NCBI GenBank assembly: GCA_938048455.1
Contig: CALIUY010000036.1
Coordinates: 1 to 64,000 of the forward strand
DNA length: 64,000 nt
Source of the DNA: an uncultured Desulfobacterales bacterium
Lineage (GTDB): Bacteria > Desulfobacterota > Desulfobacteria > Desulfobacterales > SpSt-501
Reading direction: 5' to 3'
A program made the position numbers and the translations under genes. The notes under the pieces are model-generated. The model did no database searches, was not told where the DNA came from, and saw only the letters and a list, made by a program, of their open reading frames with translations. Shown one piece after another: positions 13,341-21,496 of the stretch. Within the stretch, counting starts at the first letter, position 1; every line of letters begins with the position of its first letter.

Positions 13341-14378
13341 TCAAAGCGGGGCGGGGACGGCGTCCAGGCCCGCGGTTTCCTCGAACCCGCACATCAGGTT
13401 GAGGTTCTGGACGGCCTGCCCGGCCGCCCCTTTGCCCAGGTTGTCGATCGCCGAAAGGAGAACGAGGCGGCGGTTTCGCTCGTCGAGGACGAAACCGATG
13501 TCGCAAAAATTCGTTCCCCGCACGTGCAAGGTGTCGGGCACGAACCCCGGCGGCCGGATACGGACGAAAGGACGGCCGCGGTAGAAGCCCTCCAGGCAAT
13601 CGCGCAGCCGGGAGGCGTTCACCCCGGGGACGGGCCGGGCGTAGATCGTCGAGAGCATGCCGCGGCTCATCGGAACGAGGTGCGGTACGAAGGTCAGCCC
13701 CACGGGGCGGCCCGCCTCGCGGGCGAGCACCATCTCCATCTCCGGAGCGTGGCGATGGCCGGCGACGCTGTAGGCTTTGAAGGATTCGGCCACCTCGCAG
13801 AAATGGACGCGCAACGACGGCGAACGCCCGGCCCCGCTCACCCCCGACTTGGAGTCGGCGATGATCCCTTCGGCTTCGATCAGCCCCTCGCGCAACAGCG
13901 GAATGAGGGGCAACAGGATGCTCGTCGGGTAGCAGCCGGGGTTGCCGACGAGGGCCGCGGCGGCGATCTCCCGCGCGTAGACCTCGGCCAGGCCGTAGAC
14001 GGAGCGGGCAAGAAGCTCCGGGGCGGCGTGGGGCTGATAGACGCGCTCGTAAAGAGCGGGGTCGCGGAAGCGGAAATCGGCCGAGAGGTCGATCAGGCGC
14101 ACTCCGGCGCCGAGAAGCGCCGGGGCGATCTTCATGGGCATCTTGTGCGGCAGCGCGGTGAAGACGACGTCGGCCGCGGCGGCGAGTCGCGCCGCCTCGA
14201 TCTCCTCGCAGAGAAGCTCGAGGCGGCCGGCGAACGCCGGGAAGGCCTCGGTGAAGCGCTTGCCGGCGAACTGCCGCGAGGTGAGGATCGTCAGCCGCAC
14301 TCCGGGATGCGAGGAGAGCAGCCGGACCAGCTCGGCGCCGGCATAGCCGGTCGCCCCCGCCACGGCGACGCGCACCAT
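13341..14378 (-). CDS. argC: N-acetyl-gamma-glutamyl-phosphate reductase
   Basis: A 345-residue ArgC of the arginine pathway, reducing N-acetylglutamyl phosphate to the semialdehyde. It shows the NADP fold start VAVAGATGYAG, the active-site Cys149 in GNPGCYPTS, and the conserved HRHAPE and FVPHLVPM segments. It is likely co-transcribed with folD downstream; other arg genes are not in the window. Confidence 0.96.
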   Translation of the reverse strand: MVRVAVAGATGYAGAELVRLLSSHPGVRLTILTSRQFAGKRFTEAFPAFAGRLELLCEEIEAARLAAAADVVFTALPHKMPMKIAPALLGAGVRLIDLSADFRFRDPALYERVYQPHAAPELLARSVYGLAEVYAREIAAAALVGNPGCYPTSILLPLIPLLREGLIEAEGIIADSKSGVSGAGRSPSLRVHFCEVAESFKAYSVAGHRHAPEMEMVLAREAGRPVGLTFVPHLVPMSRGMLSTIYARPVPGVNASRLRDCLEGFYRGRPFVRIRPPGFVPDTLHVRGTNFCDIGFVLDERNRRLVLLSAIDNLGKGAAGQAVQNLNLMCGFEETAGLDAVPAPL

Positions 14379-14454
14379 CGTAAGGAAGGCCTCCCTGCCG
14401 GATCTTCAATTCGGTTCGGATCCTTAGCAGAGCAGGCCGGCAAGCGCAAGCGCT

Positions 14455-15255
14455 TCAGGGAGCGGCGCCTTCCAGGGCGATCACCCAGCCGGAGGGCGCG
14501 CGCGGAGCCGAGAGCCGCGCGATGACGGCGCGGACGCTGCGGCCGCCCAGCTCGGCGAAGAGGGCGCGCGGCCGAGCCCGCGGCTCGCGCGCGGTCTCCT
14601 TGAGCAACCCGATGAGTTCGGCGGCCCGGGCGGGGGGAAAGAGCTCGATCACGGGGCGGTTGAGGATCGCGACCAGCGCCCGGCCGAGAAGTTCAAGGGC
14701 GGCCGGGTTGGCGTTCAAGAGGCGCGTGTCGCGGTCGAGAACCAGCAGGCCGGTTGCCAGCGAGTCGAGCACCGACCGGTGGAACTCGAGCGACTCGAGC
14801 AGCTCGAGCGCATCGCGGCGCGGAAAGACGCCGCCCGTCTGCAAAATCTTTTTCTCGCCGGCGGCGGCCGCGCAGGGCAGCTTCTCCAGCCGGTCGAGGA
14901 ACTCGTGCAGCCGGCCCTCGAGCTTCTCGAGCGGTCCCTTGGCGATGTAGAAGTCGGCGCCCAGGGTTTCCAGCTCGTCCATCTGCTCGATCACCGTCCC
15001 GGAGACCGCCACCAGGGGGCCGCAGCTGCCGTTGAAGCGGCTTCTTGCCGCCTCGAACAGGCGCCGCCCCTCGACCTTGGGCATCACCAGATCGGCGAAG
15101 AGGACGTCGTAGGGTCCCGCATCGAGCCCGGCGATCCCCTGTTTTCCGTCGTAGGCCCGGGCGACGCGGTAGCCGCGCCGCTCGAGCAGGCGGGCCAGGA
15201 ATTCCACGAAGAACACATCGCTGTCCACGACGAGGGCTGTGCGTTCCATGTCCAA
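14455..15255 (-). CDS. Response-regulator receiver protein with a PAS domain
   Basis: A 266-residue protein with a receiver domain (about 5-125, phospho-acceptor Asp55 in the FADLVMPK segment) followed by a PAS-like domain (about 150-260, SVLDSLATGLLVLDRDTRLLNANPAA split over the sensor core). There is no DNA-binding or enzymatic output domain. It starts 22 bases past the stop of the GspE/PilB-type ATPase gene and may regulate that machine, but this rests on position only. No partner kinase is seen. Confidence 0.8.
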   Translation of the reverse strand: MDMERTALVVDSDVFFVEFLARLLERRGYRVARAYDGKQGIAGLDAGPYDVLFADLVMPKVEGRRLFEAARSRFNGSCGPLVAVSGTVIEQMDELETLGADFYIAKGPLEKLEGRLHEFLDRLEKLPCAAAAGEKKILQTGGVFPRRDALELLESLEFHRSVLDSLATGLLVLDRDTRLLNANPAALELLGRALVAILNRPVIELFPPARAAELIGLLKETAREPRARPRALFAELGGRSVRAVIARLSAPRAPSGWVIALEGAAP

Positions 15256-15277
15256 AATCCCTCCCCCGGTTTTCGTC

Positions 15278-17695
15278 TCAGTCCACGCAGACGCGACGCA
15301 CCTCGCGCACGGTGGTGACGCCGGCGATCGTCTTCTGGATGCCGTCCTGCTTGAGGGTCGTCATGCCGTCGGCGGCCGCCTGCCGCGCCAGCTCGTAGGA
15401 GGTCGCGTTCTTCTTGATCAGAAGCTTCACCGCCGGGGTCGCCTCCATCAACTCGTGGATGCCGATCCGGCCGCGGAAGCCGGAGCCGTTGCACTTTTCG
15501 CAGCCCGCCGCACGTTTGAGGGCGAAATCCGGTCCGTAGGTCCAGCCCGCGGCGTCGAAGCGCTCCGGGCCGTAGTCCTGCCGCAGGTCTTCGAACTCCT
15601 GCGCCGCGGGATGATAGCTCTCGGTGCAGTTCGGGCAGAGCCGCCGCACGAGCCGCTGGCCGAGCACGCCCAGGAAGGCGTCGGAGATGTTGAGGGCGTT
15701 CATCCCCATGTCGAGCAGACGCGTCAGGGTCTCCGGGGCGTTGTTCGTGTGCAGGGTGGAGAGCACGAGGTGCCCGGTCAGCGCCGCCTGGAGCGCGATC
15801 GTGGCCGTCTCCTGGTCGCGCATCTCGCCGATCATGATGATGTCCGGGTCGAGGCGCAAAAAGCCGCGCATGACGCGGGCGAAATCGAGTCCGATCTTCG
15901 GCCGCACCTGCACCTGGCGCAGCCCCGGCTGGGTGATCTCGACGGGGTCCTCGGCGGTCCAGATCTTCACCCCGGGGTGGTTGATGTGCCCCAAGATCGC
16001 ATGCAGGGTCGTCGTCTTGCCCGAGCCGGTGGGGCCCACGCAGAGCAGCATGCCGTAAGGGCGGGTGATCAGTTTTTTCAGGACCGCGAGGTTGCGCTCG
16101 TTCAGACCGATCTCCTCGAGCTTGAGCGAGCTCGTGCGCGTGAGGATCCGCAGCACGGCGTCCTCGAAGCGGCCGGCCGTGGGCATGGTGGACAGCCGGA
16201 GCTCGAACTCGGGGATCCCCTTGCGCCGCATCTTGATCTTGCCGTCCTGGGGGAGCCGTTTCTCGGCGATGTCGAGCTCGGCCATGATCTTCAGCCGCGA
16301 GAGGATCGCCGGGGCCATCGCGTTGGGCACCTGGAGGTACTCGTGACAGACGCCGTCGGTGCGAAAGCGGATCGTGGTCTTGCGCGTGATGACCGAGGGC
16401 TCGATGTGGATGTCGGAGGCGTTGTTGCGGAAGGCGCTGATCAGCACCTGGTCCACGAACTTGACGACCTGGCTCGAGGACTCGTCGAGCGCCGGGCGGT
16501 CGTCGAGGTTTTCCTCCTCCTCCTCAAAGCTCACGTCCGGAATGAGGACATCCAGATCGTCGGCCGCAGGGGCTTCGACCGCCTGCTCCGCCCGCGGGTC
16601 GAAGAAGTGGCGGATGTACTGCTCGACATGCTCCTTGATCCCCACCGAAATCGTGATCTTCTGGTTGCCCATCAGGGCGCGGATGTGATCGGTCTTGCGC
16701 AGATCCTTGGGGTCGTCGACCAGGATCTCGATCCCGCTCTTGTCCCAGCGCAGCGGCACCCAGACGTAATAGAGCAGAAAGGATTTCTTCAGATTGCCGA
16801 TCAGCTCGTAGGGCACGGGCAGCTCGGGGTCGAAGACCCGAAAGGGGCAGCCGTAGTAAAGGGAGAGCGAGCGGCCCAGCTCCTGGAGGTCGACCTTGAA
16901 GCGGTCGACGAGGATGTGCTCGACGCTCTTGTTCGTTTTCTTCGCGATCGCCAGCGCCTCCTGGAGCTGCTGGGTGCTGACGATGCGGTGGCGCAGGAGA
17001 TAATCGTAGCGCGAGCCGCCGCAGAGCTTCCCCCGCAGGGCGTTCAGGCGGGAGGCGAGTTCGGCGTTGCCGGGGTCGAGTTCGACCGCCTCGCGGTAGG
17101 CCTCGAGGGCGGCATCCAGGAGATCCCGGCGCTCAAGCTCGCGGGCAAGCCAGCCGCGCAGCGCGGCCGCTTCGGGGGCCTGGAGGCCCAGGCGCTCGAT
17201 GACCCGGCCGGCCTTCTCGAGGATGCGCGGTCCGTCGCGCGATTCGAGAACACAGGCGAGAAAATCGCAGGCGAGGCGCGCGGGCGTGCAGTCGGATTTC
17301 GAGAAGTCGAGGGCGGCGGGATCGAGGGTGAAGATCTTTTCGTACTCCGCCGCCGCCTCCTCGAAGAGCCCCAGTTCCTTGAGCGCGGCGGCACCGTCGA
17401 TCAGGGCGGGAATGTCGCTCTGGCAGGCGAGCGTCTTCTTGAAAAGGCTGATCTCCTCCTGGGAGAGCCCGCAACTCTCCTTCTCCTGGACCTCGCGCAG
17501 CTCGCGCTCGATCGCCGCGATCCGGGAGGCGATCTCGGCCGCCCGGGCCGGCGGCGGGGCGCCGTTTTGGGGCTGAGAAAGCGTGCGATAGAGCTGAAGC
17601 GCCTCCTCGAGCAGACCCATCGCATGGCAGGTTTCGGCCTCCTTGAGCTTGAGGTCGAACTCGGAGGAAGGCGTCGTCGGAGATTCGCTGGCCAT
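15278..17695 (-). CDS. GspE/PilB-type secretion or pilus ATPase with N-terminal TPR region
   Basis: An 805-residue protein. Residues about 10-235 are helical with TPR-like repeats (LLEEALQLY, LDAALEAYREAVELDPGN). A GspE N-terminal domain (about 240-385) follows, then an acidic linker and the hexameric ATPase core. The core has Walker A GPTGSGKTTT, TAEDPVE, IGEMRDQETA (Walker B) and STLHTNNAPET. CPNC and CEKCNG near the carboxy end make the zinc-binding region typical of GspE. It powers type II secretion or type IV pilus assembly. No other secretion genes are adjacent, and the TPR extension is unusual. Confidence 0.88.
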   Translation of the reverse strand: MASESPTTPSSEFDLKLKEAETCHAMGLLEEALQLYRTLSQPQNGAPPPARAAEIASRIAAIERELREVQEKESCGLSQEEISLFKKTLACQSDIPALIDGAAALKELGLFEEAAAEYEKIFTLDPAALDFSKSDCTPARLACDFLACVLESRDGPRILEKAGRVIERLGLQAPEAAALRGWLARELERRDLLDAALEAYREAVELDPGNAELASRLNALRGKLCGGSRYDYLLRHRIVSTQQLQEALAIAKKTNKSVEHILVDRFKVDLQELGRSLSLYYGCPFRVFDPELPVPYELIGNLKKSFLLYYVWVPLRWDKSGIEILVDDPKDLRKTDHIRALMGNQKITISVGIKEHVEQYIRHFFDPRAEQAVEAPAADDLDVLIPDVSFEEEEENLDDRPALDESSSQVVKFVDQVLISAFRNNASDIHIEPSVITRKTTIRFRTDGVCHEYLQVPNAMAPAILSRLKIMAELDIAEKRLPQDGKIKMRRKGIPEFELRLSTMPTAGRFEDAVLRILTRTSSLKLEEIGLNERNLAVLKKLITRPYGMLLCVGPTGSGKTTTLHAILGHINHPGVKIWTAEDPVEITQPGLRQVQVRPKIGLDFARVMRGFLRLDPDIIMIGEMRDQETATIALQAALTGHLVLSTLHTNNAPETLTRLLDMGMNALNISDAFLGVLGQRLVRRLCPNCTESYHPAAQEFEDLRQDYGPERFDAAGWTYGPDFALKRAAGCEKCNGSGFRGRIGIHELMEATPAVKLLIKKNATSYELARQAAADGMTTLKQDGIQKTIAGVTTVREVRRVCVD

Positions 17696-17851
17696 CGGCT
17701 CGGATTTCCGTCTCCTGTAGACATCGGGCGCCGTGCCGGGGCCGGGCGCCCGTCAGGATGCGCCGGGATGCGGCGCAGGGGATCTGTCCTGGGTATCGAC
17801 CGCCGGGCGGCCGAACTTGAGGGCGGGCCTCCGGGAAGAGAAGCGCCCAGT

Positions 17852-17879
17852 TTGCGGGAATCCGAAAAGAGGATAGAAT
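17852..17879 (+). promoter_or_regulatory. Putative promoter of the zinc-ribbon gene
   Basis: TTGCGG (17852-17857), a 16-base spacer and TAGAAT (17874-17879) precede the GTG start at 17949, which has its own GGAAAGGA-type ribosome site. The -35 is weak. Confidence 0.4.
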
Positions 17880-17948
17880 GAAGAAGGACACGCGGGGCGC
17901 CTTTCGGCCCGGACGGACGCCCCGATTCTTGGGGAAAGGAAATTCGCG

Positions 17949-18263
17949 GTGCCGATCTACGAGTACGAACACCTCGGGCCGGCTTGCGGCCGCGGGGCGG
18001 TCTTCGAGGAACACCGCCGACTCGAGGACCCCCCGCTCGAGCGCTGCCCGCAATGCGGCGGGCCGGTCCTCAAGCGCATCTCGCGGAGCTTCGTGCGGGC
18101 CCCGAAAACGAACGCCGAACTGCGGGACATGGGGTTCACCAAGCTCGTGCGGCGCGACGACGGCGTCTACGAGAACGTGACCGCGCGCGGGGGCGAAAGC
18201 CGGTACATGCGCCGGGACGAGCCCGGCAGCCTTCCCGATCTGGGGCGCACGATCTCCGACTGA
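17949..18263 (+). CDS. FmdB-type zinc-ribbon protein
   Basis: A 104-residue protein beginning MPIYEYEH, as in the FmdB/putative regulatory protein family. The second zinc knuckle CPQCGG is present. The first, normally a CxxC early in the protein, is reduced to a single cysteine (GPACGRG), so zinc binding by four cysteines is doubtful. Family function is poorly defined. The GTG start was chosen from the family amino terminus. It converges with htrA, 10 bases between stops. Confidence 0.8.
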   Translation: MPIYEYEHLGPACGRGAVFEEHRRLEDPPLERCPQCGGPVLKRISRSFVRAPKTNAELRDMGFTKLVRRDDGVYENVTARGGESRYMRRDEPGSLPDLGRTISD

Positions 18264-18273
18264 GGCGCCAGGG

Positions 18274-19716
18274 TCAGCGGGTGAGCTTCACGACCAGGTA
18301 GCCCGTTCCCCGGCGCCACAGGAAGCAGTGCACCGGCTCCCCGGGGGGAATGCGGGCGAGCGTCTCCTCGAAGTCGCCGACCGATGCGATCGCCCGGCGG
18401 TTGATCTCGCGGATGACGTCCCCGGCCCGCAGACCGGCCTGGGCGGCGCGGCTGCCGGGCTGGACCTCGAGCACCCAGACCCCGGCCGCCTCGCGCAGCT
18501 GGAGCCGCTCGGCCGTCTCCGGGGTGACCGCGGCGACCCGCAGCCCGAGACTCTCCTCGCGCTTTCCGGCCGGCGCCTCGCCCCGCGCCGCCAGGCGCTT
18601 TTCGTCGCGCCGGGCGACCTTCACGCTCAAGGTCCGGGGTTTTCCCTCGCGCAACACCTTGACCTTCACTTCCCGGCCGACGGGGATCTCCGCCACCACA
18701 CCGGTCAGCTGCCGACTCGTCTCCACCTTCCGGCCGTTCACCTCGATGATGATGTCCCGGGGCCGGATGCCCGCCTGATCGGCCGGGTCGCCCGCAAAGA
18801 CCTCGGAGACGAAGACCCCTTTCCGGGATTCCAGGCCGTAGTATTCGGCCATCTCCGGGGTGAGATCCTGGATGGCGACTCCGAGCCAGCCGCGCCTCAC
18901 CTCGCCTCCCTCCTTGAGTTGGGCGATGATCCCCTTGGCGAGGTTCACGGGGATGGCGAAGCCGATGCCCTGTCCGCCGGCGATGATCGCGGTGTTGATT
19001 CCGACCACTTCGCCCTTGAGGTTGAGCAGCGGGCCGCCGCTGTTTCCAGGGTTGATCGAGGCGTCGGTCTGGATGAAATCGTCGTAGGGCCCGGAGCCGA
19101 TCACCCGACCCTTGGCGCTCACGATGCCGGCGGTCACGGTGCGCTCGAGACCGAAAGGGCTGCCGATGGCGACCACCCAATCCCCGACCTTGAGACGATG
19201 GGAATCCCCCAGGCGGACGACGGGGAATTCCGTTTTCGCACCCACGATACGCAACAGGGCCAAATCCGTGCTCGGGTCGCGGCCGACGACCTCGGCGTCA
19301 TATTCGTGGTCGTCGCCCAGCTTGACCCGGATGCGGTCGGCGTCCTCGATCACGTGGTGGTTGGTGACGACGAGGCCCTCGGGATCGATCAAAAACCCGG
19401 AGCCCAGGCTCGGCGGCCGAAACTCACGTTGCATTTCCTCCCCGAGAAAGCGCTCGAAGAACTCCTGCAGGGGGTTTTCCCCTTCGCCGGGCTCCCGCGG
19501 AAACGGCCGCAAAGGCGGAGCGCCGCCCGAGAGATTCTTTTCGGCGCGGATGTTGACGACGGCCGGGCCCACGGTCTCGACCAGGCGGCTGAATCCGGCG
19601 GGGATCAGCGGAATCTCCGCAGCGGGGGAGGCGACGGCCGGGCAGACGAGGAAGCCGAGGAGCAGCCCGGCGAGAATCGCCGGTCGAAGAGGCGGCCGTT
19701 GAAGCACCCAAGTCAT
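18274..19716 (-). CDS. degP: DegP/HtrA-family periplasmic serine protease
   Basis: A 480-residue protein with a signal peptide (about 1-33), a trypsin-like domain and two PDZ domains (about 265-370 and 390-475). The catalytic triad is His121 (TNHHV), Asp151 (STDLALL) and Ser226 (PGNSGGPL), all intact. This class degrades and chaperones misfolded envelope proteins. It starts divergently from the ABC/GldG operon, so the 122-base spacer holds control elements for both. Confidence 0.94.
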   Translation of the reverse strand: MTWVLQRPPLRPAILAGLLLGFLVCPAVASPAAEIPLIPAGFSRLVETVGPAVVNIRAEKNLSGGAPPLRPFPREPGEGENPLQEFFERFLGEEMQREFRPPSLGSGFLIDPEGLVVTNHHVIEDADRIRVKLGDDHEYDAEVVGRDPSTDLALLRIVGAKTEFPVVRLGDSHRLKVGDWVVAIGSPFGLERTVTAGIVSAKGRVIGSGPYDDFIQTDASINPGNSGGPLLNLKGEVVGINTAIIAGGQGIGFAIPVNLAKGIIAQLKEGGEVRRGWLGVAIQDLTPEMAEYYGLESRKGVFVSEVFAGDPADQAGIRPRDIIIEVNGRKVETSRQLTGVVAEIPVGREVKVKVLREGKPRTLSVKVARRDEKRLAARGEAPAGKREESLGLRVAAVTPETAERLQLREAAGVWVLEVQPGSRAAQAGLRAGDVIREINRRAIASVGDFEETLARIPPGEPVHCFLWRRGTGYLVVKLTR

Positions 19717-19759
19717 GGAGAAACCTCCGGGCCTGCGGCGGCCGATCGCCGCGGCCGCC

Positions 19760-19788
19760 TTGACAGATCAAGACCGTTTGCCTAAGAG
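19760..19788 (+). promoter_or_regulatory. Putative promoter of the ABC/GldG operon
   Basis: A perfect TTGACA (19760-19765), a 17-base spacer and TAAGAG (19783-19788) lie about 50 bases upstream of the first gene of the operon. Confidence 0.5.
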
Positions 19789-19838
19789 ACAAAATCCCGC
19801 CCGCCGACCGACGGCGGGCGGCGGCTAGGAGCACAGCG

Positions 19839-20777
19839 ATGATCCAGGTCGAACGGCTGACCAAGACCTTCGGCGCCGTCCCGGCGGTCGACGGGATCTC
19901 CTTCGAGGTGCGCCGCGGGGAGATTTTGGGCCTGCTCGGCCCCAACGGGGCGGGCAAGACGACCACGCTGCGGATGCTGACCGGCTATCTTGCGCCGACT
20001 TCCGGACGGATCCGGGTCGGGGACTATAGCATCCCCGAGGATCTGCTGGAAGTCAAAAAAATCACCGGGTACCTGCCGGAGTCGGCCCCGCTCTACCCCG
20101 AGATGCTCGTCTTCGACTACCTCGCCTTCATCGCCGCCGCGCGGGCCATCGCCCCCGCCGACCGGCGGCGGCGGATCGAGCAGGCGGCCGAGCTCTGCGG
20201 CATCCGCGAGGTGATGCACCAGCCCGTGGCCGAGATTTCCAAAGGCTACAAGCAGCGCGTGGGGCTCGCCGCCGTCATGCTCGCCGACCCCGAGATCCTC
20301 GTGCTCGACGAGCCCACCTCGGGGCTGGACCCCAACCAGATCGTGGAGATCCGCGAGATCATCCGCCGCATCGGCAAGGCGAAGACGGTCATCTTCTCGA
20401 CCCACATTTTGAGCGAGGCCGAGGCGACCTGCGATCGGGTGGTGATCATCCACCGCGGCCGCATCGCAGCCGACCGCCCCACCGCCGAACTCAAGGAAGC
20501 GCTCGGCGGCAAGAGCCGCCTGGCGCTTCTCCTCGAAGGGGCCGACGCCGAAGGTGTCGAGCGCGTCCTCGCCCCGGTCCCCGGGGTCGAGCGCCTCTCC
20601 TGCGGGCCGCCCGACGAGGCCGGCCGGATTTCCGTCGCCGTCGCCGTCGCCGCCGGGGTGGACCCGCGCGCCGAAATCTACCGCCGCATCCGCGGCACGG
20701 ACTGGACGATCCTCGACTTTCACCTCCAGGCGCAATCGCTCGAGGAGGTCTTCCGCGAACTGACCCGGGAGGAATGA
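19839..20777 (+). CDS. ABC transporter ATP-binding protein (GldA-like)
   Basis: A 312-residue ATPase with Walker A GPNGAGKTTT, the signature-region variant EISKGYKQRV (an SKGYKQR signature common in this subfamily) and Walker B EILVLDEPTSGLDPNQ. About 90 residues follow the ATPase core. With the permease and GldG-like genes downstream it forms a set found widely in proteobacteria and resembling the Gld gliding/ABC system. The substrate is unknown. Confidence 0.9.
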   Translation: MIQVERLTKTFGAVPAVDGISFEVRRGEILGLLGPNGAGKTTTLRMLTGYLAPTSGRIRVGDYSIPEDLLEVKKITGYLPESAPLYPEMLVFDYLAFIAAARAIAPADRRRRIEQAAELCGIREVMHQPVAEISKGYKQRVGLAAVMLADPEILVLDEPTSGLDPNQIVEIREIIRRIGKAKTVIFSTHILSEAEATCDRVVIIHRGRIAADRPTAELKEALGGKSRLALLLEGADAEGVERVLAPVPGVERLSCGPPDEAGRISVAVAVAAGVDPRAEIYRRIRGTDWTILDFHLQAQSLEEVFRELTREE

Positions 20778-20778
20778 G

Positions 20779-21486
20779 ATGCGCGCCGTCTGGACCGTCT
20801 GCCGGCGGGAATGCTCCGCCTACTTCGCCTCGCCGATCGCCTACATCGTGATCGTCATTTTTCTGCTGGTCGTCGGCTGGTTTTTCTTCTCGACCTTTTT
20901 CCTCCTCAACCAGGCGAGCCTGCGCGCCTTCTTCCGCATGCTGCCGGTCGTCTTCGCCTTCGTCGTCCCCGCGGTGACGATGCGGCAGTTCGCCGAGGAG
21001 TTCCACAGCGGCTCCTGCGAGATCCTGCTCACGCTGCCCGTGCGGATCCCCGAGATCGTGCTCGGCAAATTCCTCGCCGGCACGATCTTCGTCGCCGCCC
21101 TGCTGGTCCCGACCCTCGCCTACCCCTGGCTCGTCGCCGCCCTGGGCGATCTCGACCCCGGACCGGTGATCGGAGGCTATCTCGGGGCGCTGCTGCTCGG
21201 GGCGGCTTTCGCCGCGGTCGGTCTCTTCGCCTCGGCGCTCACGAAAAACCAGATCGTCGCCTTCCTCACGGGAAGCGCGATCTGCTTCGGTCTGTGCCTC
21301 GTCGACCAGATGGCCTTTTTCCTGCCCGAGGCCGCCGCGCGGCCGCTCGCCTATCTCGCGGCCGACGTCCACTTCGAGAACATCGCCCGCGGGCTGATCG
21401 ACACGCGCGATGTCCTCTACTTCGCCAGCCTCGGATTCCTCGCCCTCTACGGCACGGTCTTGGTCCTCGAGGAAAAACACGGATAG
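20779..21486 (+). CDS. ABC-2 type permease (GldF-like)
   Basis: A 235-residue membrane protein with about six transmembrane segments and the early motif RRECSAYFASPIAYI typical of GldF-like permeases. It starts 1 base after the ATPase stop and should form the membrane channel with it. The next gene, encoding the GldG-like periplasmic part, begins 10 bases on. Confidence 0.88.
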   Translation: MRAVWTVCRRECSAYFASPIAYIVIVIFLLVVGWFFFSTFFLLNQASLRAFFRMLPVVFAFVVPAVTMRQFAEEFHSGSCEILLTLPVRIPEIVLGKFLAGTIFVAALLVPTLAYPWLVAALGDLDPGPVIGGYLGALLLGAAFAAVGLFASALTKNQIVAFLTGSAICFGLCLVDQMAFFLPEAAARPLAYLAADVHFENIARGLIDTRDVLYFASLGFLALYGTVLVLEEKHG

Positions 21487-21496
21487 AGGAGCCGTT

